This document shows positions 20,366 through 32,800 of a stretch of DNA of 64,000 bases, in pieces. The stretch's first letter is position 1; the number at the start of each line of letters is the position of its first letter. The notes beneath the pieces were generated by a model, which was not told the DNA's origin, ran no database searches, and saw only the letters and a program-made list of their open reading frames with translations. The position numbers and the translations under genes are program-made. Source of the stretch: Liopterus haemorrhoidalis (Eukaryota > Arthropoda > Insecta > Coleoptera > Dytiscidae); NCBI GenBank assembly GCA_963971575.1, contig OZ020625.1:18382829-18446828 (forward strand). The letters are read 5' to 3'.

Positions 20366-20626
20366 TTATGTAACACACTAAACTGGAAGACGTATACTAG
20401 TCTAATGGTTAGCTTGCTCGCCTGCTACGCAACAAACTAAGGTTCCCTCCAGGGCAGATAAGACAATTTTATTTTTTGTTTTTTTCCCCATTTTTATTTT
20501 GTTTAAATTATTTTGTCAAAAAACTAAATATTTTGGTAAATGTTGCATTTAAGTTTTAAGAGCGCAAATTTAATAACCAGTTGGAATTTTGGAATTATAT
20601 TTTCATTCTATGGGTCATATACACGG
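20366..20626 (+). repeat. tRNA-like repeat unit, copy 2
   Basis: This is a direct copy of the unit at 19759, sharing TATGTAACACACTA at its start, AGTCTAATGGTTAGCTTGCT in the tRNA-like head, GACAATTTTATTTTTTG after it and TTTAATAACCAGTTGGAATT near its end. The B box is more decayed (AGGTTCCCTCC). The two copies are about 600 bp apart. Confidence 0.6.
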
Positions 20627-21192
20627 ACAAATTCTCGTGGCCAGGCGTGGCTTATGGTGCGCACAGAGAGGGCACTATGAAAAACAGGGTCAGATATAGA
20701 GTACAGTCAGAAAAACAAGTTCACATTCTTACACGTGTACATTATATTTATCAGTTAGGTACGTCTATAAACACAAGTTCCTTCCATCACAGTCGAACAA
20801 CGAAACTATAGAAACGCAGCTGCTTGATTTAAGTGATTACTGCATTTGACGTTCACTTTGTCGACTTGTTTATTGGCCAGAGCACCCCCGTCCCGCGTCT
20901 TTTTCCAAACTCCAGCAATTTCAAGTAGATTGTAAATAATAAAGGCTTACATTCTATGTAATAATGTAATACAGATGTTTTCCCGCTAAATATACTTACA
21001 TAAAATGTATGTTTTTTTAACATATTGTTATAAAATACATAGTAGTAATAGGTATAAATTAAGTGTAAAATAAAACAAATAATATTATTATATATTAAAT
21101 ATAAAATTATTATTACATACAAAAATATTTACAATATACTTATACGTTGAAATATACAATACAATATAATATACAAATCAGTGGAAAAGTAG

Positions 21193-22564
21193 TTATAATG
21201 ATTCAAACCCTGATAAATCAGAATCTGATGAATCTGAATCTGAATCACTACAGTCATTCACATTTATGATAATGTTTTTAATAACACTATTGATATCGTG
21301 CTCTCGTTGTAAGAAATCTTTCTCGCGTTTTTTTTCATGAGCGCATCGAGTTTGCCACTCTTCTTGCGAGAAAGAGGAGAAGAATTCCTTGTATATTTCT
21401 TTAACGTCCTCTAATTTAAACGTAGTATTACGAGACGACACAAACTGTTTCATAGAAGCCTACACTAATTCTATAGGATTTAAATCCGGTTGTTATGGAG
21501 GTAGTCGCAAAATCGTCTGATTTTTTTAAAGCTGCCATTTCATCAATAGCGTAGCGCTTGTATCTGGGTTTATAAATTTTTATTATTTCATAGAGTTCTA
21601 ATCTAGTAGCATAACTGGGGAATACAATATTTTTTGTTTCCAGCCACTTTTTCATATCTTCTTTTTTAGAAGACATGGTTGGCATCTTGTCTATCTGAAC
21701 GCTGTGGTAAGGCGCATTATCTATCACCAGTACAGACCGCGCAGGTAGATTAGGTACTAATTGATTTTCAAAGCATTTTTTGAAATTTTCGAAATTGATT
21801 TCATCATGGTAATCACCTGACTTTAAACCCGATTTAAATATAAGGAGAGCGCCAGGTACAAAGCCATTTTTCCCTCCGGCATGAACTATAAGTAATCTGT
21901 TGCCCTTGGCAACAGGTTGTTTTAGTCCCTCCACAGAAGAATCAGTCCATCTTTTTGGAGTGGTGTGGGATGAATGTATAAGTGTCTCATCCAGATAAAT
22001 AATCGGGCGCCCTTCTTGGCGATATCGCAGAATAGAGCGAAGGAAATCCAAACTTCCTCCATTTAAATCCTATAGATTTAATTATTATCTGTAGGCTTTT
22101 TCGACTTCCACTATATCCTGTGGCTTCCTTAAATTTCACTAAAATGGTTTTTAGAATTGGTACCCTTTACTCCGACACATGCATACTTAATATAATCCTT
22201 TTCAGGACACCCTTATCAAAGTCATCAATTATAGTCTTTGAAGCAGGCTTATTAATTTTCTTCCTTGGCGAAAACAATTTGGAACTCTCGCCTAAGTGTA
22301 AAATGTGAATGAAATTAATATAGTTTTTAGACTATTTAGTATACCTTTATTACCATTCTCAATTTTACGTTTTTCAGCTCTTATTCTACGAATTGATCTT
22401 TCAGAAACCCCCGTAATTGCCACTGCTTGGTCTATAACTGACTGGGGTGGTAAAATAATTCCTCCCGCAGCCTTTTTCTTTTTCAAAAAATCAAGAACAT
22501 TGCTAATTATTTCTCGACTTTGACTATTAAGAGCACGTCCACCTAGTTTGCTTTTTGTCTCCAT
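21193..22564 (-). pseudogene. Tc1/IS630-like DDE transposase, decayed
   Basis: Minus-strand blocks in order: a helix-turn-helix region (22564 to about 22300; VIDQAVAITGVSERSIRRIR), a linker block with a stop (FKEATGYSGSRKSL near 22120), and the catalytic domain from 22051 (IIYLDETLIHSSHT, GLKSGDYHDEINFENF, VLVIDNAPYHSVQ). After a frame change near 21510 a conserved QPDLNPIELV is interrupted by stops, followed by MKQFVSSRNTTFKLEDV and a serine/aspartate-rich tail. This is the insect transposase type with DET...DNAPYH...NPIE residues that act together on transposon ends. Several stops and frame breaks make it non-functional. Terminal repeats were not identified. Confidence 0.8.
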
Positions 22565-22944
22565 GATTTTAAATATTTAATATATTTTGAATGTTGCACT
22601 TATGCACTTGACTGTAATAGCGTGTGCAGGAAGTAATGACAGAACACATTACAGAAGTGCCATCTCTGTGTCAAAATTTTGTTCAGCGTAACTAGCGCTA
22701 ACTAGAGATGTACCACGTACTAAACTGAATGAAACCGCGAAATTTGAATGTACTCATATTTATTATTCCAAAAAAATTACAATTGATAAAACATGAATAT
22801 ATTTTCGTTTTACTTAAAATTTTAATACAATTCGAAATTGTAATAAAATTTTATATAAAACGAAAATGTATCCATTTTTAATATTGAAAAGGGGTTATAG
22901 AGAAACACATAATATAAAATTGAGCTTTTTATTGTCACTCGTAC
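22565..22944. other. Unassigned AT-rich stretch
   Basis: Nothing recognisable beyond short AT-rich inverted motifs such as TTTCGTTTTACTTAAAATTT and its near complement around 22800-22870. It may contain the missing terminus of the adjacent transposase element. Confidence 0.2.
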
Positions 22945-24120
22945 CAGTGGCGGAACTACCATACCGCCAGACCCCGCAACACGGGGGGGGGAAGCTTTGG
23001 GGGGCCGGAAAATTTTGAGAAAATTAGTCGCGTTTTATACTGAAAAATAAAAAATTTACTTTTCACTATATATCAAAAAACATTTTTTTTATCTTACGTT
23101 TAGTAAGACCTCAGCAAAACAATAGCGAGATTGTTTATCCATATTCCAAATAGTAATTCAATTCAAAAAATAACATTTTAAATAAATATTATTATAAAGC
23201 GATTAAACGAAGACTGCCGAAAATGGCGCTATCGTTTTTTTTTTTTAATTAATCTTTATTTAGAGACGCTACATAATTGCATATATTTTCAGCGTTGCTT
23301 GGGCAAAACTCGACTATTGCCTCTGGTATCCGTTGAAAGTGGGTGTGAGTGATAGGGTAGGGGGGGGGGGGGAGTTCTCGATATTGTTATCAATCAAATT
23401 GATAATAGATTCAGAGGGTGGAACGACGTTGTAAATTTGTTTTTATTCATGTCACCTCGAAATTTAATCAACTTGGATGAAACATAAATTTTGAGTTCTG
23501 CCGAAATCTTACAAAAAAAATACAGGTGATATTTCGTCCAATTGTCCGTTACAAATGGTAATGTAAGCTTCGATGCTTGATGAGGAAATCTCTAAAATAT
23601 CAACAATGAAAGAATTTGCCGAACTTTTAGTAATTAAATATACCTCCCTGTCGGTCAGTTTTCCAGACGTAGTTACTGCAATTTTATTATTTTTAACACT
23701 TCCTGTCACTGTGGCAACGGAAGAGCGTTCTTTTTCCAAATTAAAAATAATAAAAAACTATCAATGAAATTCTACTGGAGAAGAACGCTTACATAATTTA
23801 TCGTTGTTGAGCATTGAGGCTGAAATTGCTCAAGAAATGGGCATTCTTCTTCTTCTTCTTTAAATTGATTTATTTATTTATATCATGTTTTGTTTTGTTT
23901 TGCTTCTATGTTTCATTTGTTTGATATAATTGTTTTTATTTTATATTCATAATAAAATATGTATTATAAAGTAATATGATTCTTTGTGTAAGAAGAATCC
24001 AAGGTTAAATTTCTTCAAAATTATGAGACGCTAGATACGAAAAGAAAAAAATAACATAAAGGTTGGTGGGCCCATGTAATTTTTTTGCGGAGGGGGGCAA
24101 AATTTGTAGTTCCACCACTG
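22945..24120 (+). mobile_element. hAT element, 1.18 kb, perfect target duplication
   Basis: The ends CAGTGGCGGAACTACC and the complement of GTAGTTCCACCACTG are terminal inverted repeats. ACTCGTAC lies on both sides (22937-22944 and 24121-24128), a perfect 8-bp duplication. A fragment of the transposase C-terminus remains inside (about 23560-23863). A G-rich tract occurs near each end (about 22984 and 24092), and another at 23360. Confidence 0.9.
23560..23863 (+). pseudogene. hAT transposase C-terminal (hATC) fragment
   Basis: The frame reads KEFAELLVIKYTSLSVSF, then LTLPVTVATEERSFSKLKII and, after a TGA at 23765, ERLHNLSLLSIEAEIAQEMG. This is the classic hATC dimerisation motif (PVTVA-ERSFSKLK, RL-NLSLLSIE). 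The rest of the transposase is absent, so the host element is a deletion derivative. Confidence 0.8.
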
Positions 24121-24743
24121 ACTCGTACATTTATAATAATAATAATCTAACATACATAATCCTATAATAGGTACATAAATAGCATAGTTCAGATTTAGGC
24201 AACCTTTATAAAGAAAAAAAGTATTTGCCAATATTTCCAATAAATCGAACATTTCAAAAATCAAACATCACCAAAAAAGTAAAATATACTATACAACAGT
24301 GGCGGCTCGCCCATAAGGGCTGCAGCCCTCCCACCAAAATGAAAACATTTTAAAATTATCATAGCTATTACATTACTATATAATTATTTTACAAAAACAT
24401 ATTTTTTTCGTTCATAGAATATTTATTTTTGCATTGTAGGTACCTCGATATGTGCTCTTTATGTGTGTATTGTATGAGTCGGTGCGAATGCGAACACAGG
24501 ACTGCAGCCAGTGGCCAGTGGCAGGCCGAGTCAAACCGCACAGTGAGTGTATTGAGTAGTTGGGGGGGTGGGGGTAACGCGTGATATATGATCTTGTGAT
24601 ATGTTTATCGTGGCCTGCGAACATTGCAGTCCGCACTACGTATTTTATTTATAATTGTCTTATTACGTCTAACAAATTTTAAGGTAAGATAATTATTTTT
24701 GTAGTTAAAGATTATATTTAATTTTAATTACAACTTTAAAGAA

Positions 24744-25446
24744 ATGAACGAAGCAAAAAATTCAGTGATGTATTTGCAAAATATCAATTTTGCAGGACTT
24801 GAGTTTCAAGAAAAAATTGAAATTAAATCTTTGGGACGGTTAACTCCAGATTTAAATATTTGTCAAGTGTCACAAAGTCGTTCAAATAATTATCACCGAA
24901 AATTTAATTCCGGCATTTATAAGAAGCAAAATTGGCTAACAGGTTGTCCAAAAAAGAATGCTTTTTTTGTTTTCCATGCCTTTTGTTTGGAACAGATACG
25001 TCATGGATAAAAACTGGCATCGCCGATCTACATCATTTAAATGACAAAATTAAAAAACATGAGAAATTTACAGAGCATTTAAGAAGTGTGTGCAATCTTG
25101 GAATGTTGGGAACAGTTGATATCAGAACGCAATCAAGTGGAGCCTACAGAAAACAAATAAATAGTCGTAACGAAAATGTGAAAAAAAAAAAATCGCGAAA
25201 TTTATCTAAAATTATCTACTGTATATTGTTTTGTGGTAAATTGTAATTACCTTTGAGAGGACATGATGAAACTGAAGACTCCTTAAATCCTGGAGTTTTC
25301 AGGGGATTATTACAATTTGCTGGAAAATTAGACGAAGATTTGAAAAATCATTTTCAAAAATTATACATTTTTAAAGGATCATCAAAAACTATTCAGAATG
25401 AACTTTTAGATTGTATTTTAAACTCATTGTTTCATTTCTATATATA
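24744..25446 (+). pseudogene. ZMYM1-like hAT transposase, N-terminal part
   Basis: Coding blocks in order: ATG at 24744 with MNEAKNSVMYLQNINFAG; a TTF-type zinc-binding region with KKQNWLTGC, then in a shifted frame CFFCFPCLLFGTDTSW; DLHHLNDKIKKHEKFTEHLR; NLSKIIYCILFCGK; and RGHDETEDSLNPGVFRGLL with GSSKTIQNELLDCILNS. This order and wording match the widespread hAT proteins annotated as zinc finger MYM-type protein 1-like. Two frame breaks (near 24950 and 25240) and the missing catalytic C-terminal half show it is dead. Confidence 0.8.
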
Positions 25447-25449
25447 ATG

Positions 25450-26008
25450 CGATCATACCGATTTTGATATTTCGAGATTTCGATGGATCTCCACGAACTG
25501 AGGTCCCTACAGAACGTTTTGACTATTTTTAGCATGATGTCTGTCGGTCTGTCTGTCCGTCCGTCCGTCTGTCCGTCTGTGTACACGTGCATAGCAAATT
25601 CGGCTGAAAGGATTTTTATGGATATTTTTACTTCATATTTAAACTTCTGCCATCAATGTCACGAGTTGATCAACTTTTGATAAAAATCGGTTCACTAAAA
25701 ATGGGAGTTTACTCGAATCGATTTTAAGATTTTTGCGAATATTTCACAACAGAAAAATATTTTGAAAAAATTTATTGAACAGAAGTTGCTATAAAAGCAA
25801 TAACTAACAACTTTTATTTCAGACATTTTTTGATAAAACGAAAAATCTTTCAAGTCTCAATTATTTTAATGTAACGTTTCCATGGTCATGATAAATAATA
25901 TCTTTGTTAGAAAATATTAGGCCAAGTTATTTCTAATCTGCTGCTAGAATGTATTTTATACAAGTACTTTGTGAAGGCGGTCGGTCCTGTGGTTGCCACA
26001 GCTGATTT
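25450..26008. mobile_element. Foldback-family (GTCY)n element, copy 2
   Basis: It begins GATCATACCGATTTTGATAT, continues through GATGTCTGTCGGTCTGTCTG repeats, then an interior shared with copy 1 in reverse orientation (CACGAGTTGATCAACTTTTG, GGCCAAGTTATTTCTA). It ends with GGCGGTCGGTCCTGTGGTT. The outermost part of the left arm present in copies 1 and 3 is missing. It is inserted in the ZMYM1-like hAT transposase. Confidence 0.75.
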
Positions 26009-26549
26009 TTTTATTATAATTTTTTTCAGCCCTCCCTCAAAAATCTTCCAAGAGCCGCCACTGCTATACATATAAGTCTGATTTCAGCTGATGGGCAAAT
26101 ATTTTCAATAAACATAATAAATATATTATTGATATCGAACATTTCAAATATTGAAAAAACATGTTTTGTGTTTAATTATTCGATTACTTACCATTAACTG
26201 GCGTTAAATATCTAAATATGCTGTTAATTCGTTTCGCGGTTCTGTTTTGAATAATAATTTTAGAACAACTGGTTTCTGATTGGGTTTGTCACAAAATGGC
26301 TGCCTTGACAAACCAATGAAACCAGTTTCCAATACGAAAATGTGTTCCAATTTCTTGTGATTAAACTGCACATATCTCAAGAAATACACAGGTAAGAGTA
26401 ATAAAAATACACAGTTCTATTAAGAATGTATCATTGTATGTTGGTATGTATTTTGAAAGAGTTTCGTGGTAAAATAAAGAAATAAATCGTATTTAAAAAT
26501 TGCTTTAGAAGTTTTAGTTTTGCTCCTAAGTATACTTTAGTAACACTTT

Positions 26550-26599
26550 ACGTGATTGGTTGTAATTTTTGGAAGAATGCACAACCAACCAATCACGTG
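26550..26599 (+). promoter_or_regulatory. Inverted CCAAT/E-box pair upstream of REC8
   Basis: ACGTGATTGGTTGT (26550-26563) and its near-complement ACAACCAACCAATCACGTG (26581-26599) form an inverted repeat about 220 bp before the REC8 ATG. Each arm holds a CCAAT box, and the right arm a perfect CACGTG. CCAAT and CACGTG are binding sites for NF-Y and bHLH factors in general. A promoter role here is inferred from position only; a small transposon terminus would look similar. Confidence 0.35.
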
Positions 26600-26820
26600 T
26601 TGTCTTTTGAATAGTGTGGCAGTCGATAGAATTTTGTGTTACAGAGTAGTAAAAGTGCAAATCGCTCTTATAAAAATATTAATAGTTCCAGAAATACGCA
26701 AGTAATTTGAATAAAAATAATCAGTTATTTTCATAATGTGTTAATTTACATGTGTAAATGTTTTTAGCTCTATTTATTTCTAAATAAAAGAATAAATCGT
26801 CTTGAAAATATAGTGTGAAG

Positions 26821-29800
26821 ATGTTTTACGATCTAGATTTATTATGTCGCAAAAAGCGAGGAAAATTCTCCATTGTGTGGATTGTAGCCACTTATGGAAT
26901 TAATAAAGTCTCTCCAGCTGCTATCGCAGACTTAAATATTGCTCGAATATGGTATGTTACAAATAAAAAAACATATTCTGTAGTTATGGTTAATGAATTT
27001 TTTGCAGTTCCGATATAATTGATGTTTTAAACACAGAATCACAAGTACCAAGGGAGAGATTTTCTTTAAGGGTATAATGTAGACAATTGAAAAGTCCGTC
27101 ATTCTGCGCGGGGTGCGGTGGCGAGATAACTTATTACGTCATTGGGGGCGTGGCTACACAGGCTACTTCGAGGTGGGGGAACCTTGAAGTAGCTTACAGG
27201 GAGAGGGAAAAGTACTAATAATAAATCTACTAATTTATAAATCTACTTGTATGTTTCTGAATCATAAAATAAAGACTAAATATATTCGAATCAATTTGAT
27301 TTTTTTTTTTAATTTCAAGATATGAAAGAAAAAATTTTATTTATTTTTAATTTTCAATTTTACAGCGCTTAACTTTTTTTTAACTTCACATCACTGTTAC
27401 TCAGTAAATGAATAAAAATTACAAATTTTAACTTTTAAATAAGCCCTTGTATGTGAAAAGTGATTAATATTTATTACCAATTCTGATTTTACAGATAGAT
27501 TTGTAGAAATAATAGTTTTTTTTTTATCATCAAAAAATTATGTTAATAATCATTAATGTAATAATAATAATATGTGAGAAGAAGTTTCTCCCCAATGCCC
27601 CCCCGCTATGTCTCTGAACCTTATTGTAGACCGGTGGTTCTCAACATTTTTTCTTGACGTACTCCTTGGCGTGTCAGAAATTTAAGTATCCCTAAAATTA
27701 TAGTAGGGGAGATAAATAGGAAATTCAAAAAATAATTTAAAAATTAGTATACTTATAAGCTTTATTATGCACACAAAACATTACATTACAAAATAAAAAA
27801 ATATATATATTCGTAATGTTAAATTAGACAATTTTAAAAACAAAAGCGACAAAAAAAACTTTCTATTTTCTATTACTATTTGTTAAACAGTTCGTAGACT
27901 ATATATACGGTTACCTCACTTCGGTTTGGAAGTTGATTCAATAGGTTAAATAACAAGTATAAATAACTTCGTTTAAATAACTTCCACAATCGTTGTGTAT
28001 TAGGCATAAGGATTTTTAAAATTGCAGGTGTTACGTTATCTTTAGGCAAGATAAATACGATCGTAAAATCTGAAACCTTATTGTTCGTTTATTTTATGGC
28101 AATCGTTATAAATTTTGTTTACTTTGAGTGTTTACATTGTTAAATAAAAAAATTTACTAAAAGAACGAAGAAAGGAGAAATTATTCTAATATTTGAAAAT
28201 GTTACATATTTTCTATATATAATTATATGTAGGTAATTCAGTTCATTTTAAGTGTAATTTTATTTAAACACGTAAATTCTACACCACAAACTGTTTTATT
28301 CCACAGATAATGCAATACTGAAAATGACTCATAAATTGAAACTATTACTACAATTACTAGTTTTTAAAATTTCCAACCATTTTTTTAAATCCCGTATGTA
28401 GCAATACATTAACAAAGTAATTATAAAATGTATTCTATCTAATGGAGGGTACATCTATAACAATTTCAAAGGAGACACTGCCAATAAATTAATATTATAA
28501 TAATAATTAAATATACATACTCCCGTAAGTTCTTACTTTTTTTTTTGGCGGCATGTAAATTTACCTTTGACTTTTTACCTCTTCGGTTGCCCATTTTTAT
28601 AAATCAATAGAAAATTATTGAATAGAACAACTTTTAAGCATAGTCAACTAAATAAACACCGAATTCAAAGATATGTGCAGAAAATTAAGGCGGAGCTTAG
28701 AGACTCCCTCTACTATTACTAGATTAGTTTAAAACCACGCTACCAGATGGATACATCTCTCGATGCTTGTAAATGCCAGTATTTCATATAAATAGTGTTT
28801 CGGTGTGGGCAAAAGAATTGGTGCTAAATATTAATTAATTTTCATAAACAAGGGCTCATTTTAAAGATAAAAGTACAATCTATAGGATTTCAGCTATGGA
28901 AATTGCAATTGTTATTGATTTACGGAGTAACAGTGATGTGAAGTTAGACAAAGTTTAGGACACTGTAAAACTGAAAATTAAAAATAAAACCAAATTTTAC
29001 TACTGAAATCCAACGGGGCCAATCTTTATCTTCAAATTAAAAAAAAATCAAATTGATCCGACAACATTTGGTTCAAATTCTTTGTCCCTTCCAAATGCAC
29101 GTTTCCGTTGCGCGTAACCTAGGTACATTACGCTCTTAAAACTCGCTACACATCTTATATATGGTACTGTTTTATGTCATCGACAACAAGTGATTATATT
29201 TGAAAGTATGAAATTGTTTAAAAAATTTTTTACAATCACTTTACACAGTTTATTTTACAGAAAATATCATCTCGTTTATGACTACTATAAGACGTCCTTT
29301 AGTTTTTGAAGAAAGGTGAGTTGATTTAATTTTTTAATGTTCGTTATAATAAGATTTTTATTAGAACTAGATCTGATTCGGAAGATGAAGAAGCGCCAGT
29401 ACGTAAGAAGCGAAAAACTACAACAAAACCTAGAAAATCAACAGCGAAAGAACCTCCTGCGGTGGAAGATGTGGGTATTGAAGAAATTGAAGGACAACTT
29501 GCAGCGTTCAATCTTCAGAGCCAACAAATAAGCGTACATGATCTACAGATTACAATGCGGGAGGAGATTCCGTTTCGACAAAAAACACTTCTGCAAGAAA
29601 CAGAGGTACGTATAATGCTATAGATATACAATTAGCAAATAAGCTATAGAACTATCAGCAATTATTAAGTCAGTTATATAAATGTTTGCACTCTTTTTGC
29701 AACTATTTTATGTCTTTTTTTTTCTGCAGGAAGGTTTTGGAGATGCTGGAAATATTGATTTGCAGTTGATGGCATTTGGCGCACGAACTTGTGAGCCTAC

Positions 29801-32800
29801 TATAGAAGAAATTCTTGCGCATACGTAAGTTTTAGTTCTTGTTTTGTTCGTTAGCGGCAACAAGTTGCTTAAAGAAAAATATTATAAATAAGTTATCGAA
29901 ATTTATGATTATTAATTTGTACTTAGCCGGAATTTGTTATCACTTATGATTTAGGACTATCATTGAAGAATTTCGTGAAATTGGGGAGAAACGAGCGAAA
30001 GAAACTGAAGCAGAAGACGGCCCCGCCAAGAAAAAATCCCGTAAACCACCGACTCATATCGATGTGAATGTGAACGTGGAAGAACATGGAGTGGTCTCCC
30101 CAATGTCACCGCCAGTGCAGAAAAGACAGACTTTACGCACTACAACTGACGCACCCGAACCAGGTAACAAACTATTTTACAGGTCTGCAGCTCCTTGGAT
30201 ATCTATCAAATTTCTCCACTATCAGTAAATCTTTTTACGATTTCAGCGCCAAGGTGGCAAAGTTGGAACTAATGTAATATACATAATAACTTTTTAATAT
30301 ACGGAATACGGACCTTTTGTAATCTGATATCTTTAAGGAAATTAATTATATTTCTAAGGCTTGTCTTGTGCTTAAATTTGTTTCCAAACAAAAATATAAT
30401 AATTGTCATTGCGTATTAATTAATACATCTAATACTTTTAATAATTTTGTAAAATACAAATTTCAAACAAGTTTGACATATTTTAGTTCAATGTTGATGC
30501 AGAGATAACCAACAACGGTTCATTTTCATCGTGTAATTTAGACTATCATCTTTAGCAGTTGGCATAAAATTTGCAGTGAATTCCTGTTATGTAATTGCAT
30601 CATTTAAAAATCACCCTGTATTTGTAGTATTATCTGTCTCATTTTGTAATACCTAACTAACAGGGAAAGTTCATTTGTTATGTTGTATATTGACAATACA
30701 TTTATAATATAATCATAGTATTGGTTCACACGGATACGCCAAAGTCTGTTTACACCACAACATTTACCAAAGTAACCAGATCTAGTTTCGTATTACAAAT
30801 TGAGACGGATTATATGTAAATCGTTCTCACCATTGTTTATTATTTTATTTTTATATTTTTTTTACCGACCGCCAACGTATATAAGGGAGGTATTGTGATC
30901 ATACCGATTTTAACATTTCGATGGATCTCCACGAATTAAGGTCCCTACATAACGTTTTGACTATTTTTAGCATGATGTCTGTCGGTCTGTCTGTCTGTCC
31001 GTCTGTCCGTCTGTCCGTCCGTCCGTCCGTCTGTCTGTCCGTCCGTCTGTCCGTGTACTCGTGCAGAACAAATTCAGCTAAAAGGATTTTTATGAAACTT
31101 CATATTAAAGCTTTTGACATCGATGGCACGAGTTGATCAACTTTTGGTAAAAATCGGTTAACTAGAAATGGGAGTTTACTCGTGTCGATTTTAAGATTTT
31201 TGCGAATATTTAGCAACAGAAAAATATTTCAAACAACTTATATTTGACACATTCTTTGATAAAACGAAACAAAATTGAAAAAATTTTCGAAATTTTTTCA
31301 TACTTATATGTAACGTTTCCATGGTAATAATAAATAATATCTGTTAGAAAATAATAGGCCAAGTTATTTCTACTATGCTGCTAGAATGTATTTTATGCAA
31401 GTACTTTGTGATGGCGGTCGATCCTGTGGTGGCCACAGCTGATTCTAAATTTGAATATTGTTTGTTTTCCAGTAGGGGTAGAAGTTCCGGAGATGGAGCC
31501 GGAAGGGCCAATGGAGGCTCCTGCAGTTCCTGCCGAGGCGGTGCCACCCCCGGCAGGAGAGACGCCGCCGCCGACACCCAGGCGACCTCGCCGCAGGCCC
31601 CCCCTCACGCGCAGGAACCGCAATATCGAGGTCTTGAATCGCCGCATCACCCTCGAGAGGCTCATGGTGAACATTCATTTTTAATCTTTCATATACCTAC
31701 ATATAAGGAAGAAACTCTTACTTACTTACAACCAGTGATGGGATTCTGTCGGTTCGGACCATTTCACTAGAACCGCTTCCTAACATTTTTTAGTTCCGCT
31801 AAGAAAACGTTAAAATTGTACTAGAAGTATTTTTGTTATTTTTAAACTACTCCTTTTCCAGTTGTATTTCAGAGAAGAACAAGTTTATTTCAGAAAAGAT
31901 CAATTGTACTTCAGATTAGTCAATTTGATTTCAGAAAATGTCAATTGTAATTCAGATTAGTCAATTTGATTTCAGAAAATATCAAATGTATTTCAGAAAT
32001 AGTCGAAGAACATTTTATTCCTTATTTTGTAATAATCATACCAAGGCCGTTGCCAGGGGGGGGTCTAGGCTTCAACCCCCCCAAAAATTTCGATTTTTTC
32101 TGCTCATCAGTTTAAAAAATAATCTTAAATAAAATGTAGTTTATATTCACTCCCATAAACATTATCTGAACCTAAATAAACCCATATTTTTTTTCGGTTT
32201 AGTTCCGGTTTTTGTTCCGACAAAAATAACGATTTTTTTTTGTTTTCGGTTCAGTTCCGGTTCGAAGCCCTAGAAAATTCACACTTCACATCATTTTTGT
32301 TTTTATTTTTTAGAGTGTTGAATTATTCAACAACTCTCGAATTGAACGGTTCGGCAGGATGTCCGTGTCCCCACGTAGTGAGGTGAGTGAGAGGGCGAAC
32401 ACGGACATCCTGGCTGTGGTGGCCGGGCTGCTGGGGCCCGGGGCCGCCGAGGAGGGCGTCTCCCAGGTGCTGGGGGCGCCGGGCGTCGCCAGCAGGACCG
32501 TCACCGCCGTGCACGAGTCCCACCTGCCGGAGCCGCTCATCGCCGAGGCGAGCCTGCGCCCGCCCATGCAGCGCCCACACCTGGGCCACATCTCCCACAC
32601 CTTGCAGCAGGACCAATCAATTGGGTTATCGAGGTACATTTTTTATTATTATCATCGACTTAAGCCTGCTTCCCAATTGACCTAGGAGTCCTAGGTCAAT
32701 TAGGACGTAAAATTCTACGTCTACGTCAATTGGAAACCAGGATTAAGTCAAAACGAACACGTAGAAATATAAATATATTAATATTCCAAGTGAATGTTTC

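Larger units (their letters stand above)
24297..26063 (+). mobile_element. hAT element (ZMYM1-like) with nested insertion
   Basis: The ends CAGTGGCGGCTC and the complement of GAGCCGCCACTG are terminal inverted repeats with GGGCTGCAGCCC-like subterminal sequence. The flanks CTATACAA (24289-24296) and CTATACAT (26064-26071) match at seven of eight bases. The interior holds the 5' part of a transposase gene, cut off by a foldback-family insertion from about 25450. Confidence 0.87.

Noticed and set aside
31393..31684. Long antisense and alternative-frame open frames over REC8 exon 7 (and likewise over exons 8 and 9)
   Set aside because: They arise because GC-rich sequence lacks stop codons. The sense frame has splice-phase continuity and kleisin context; the others have none.
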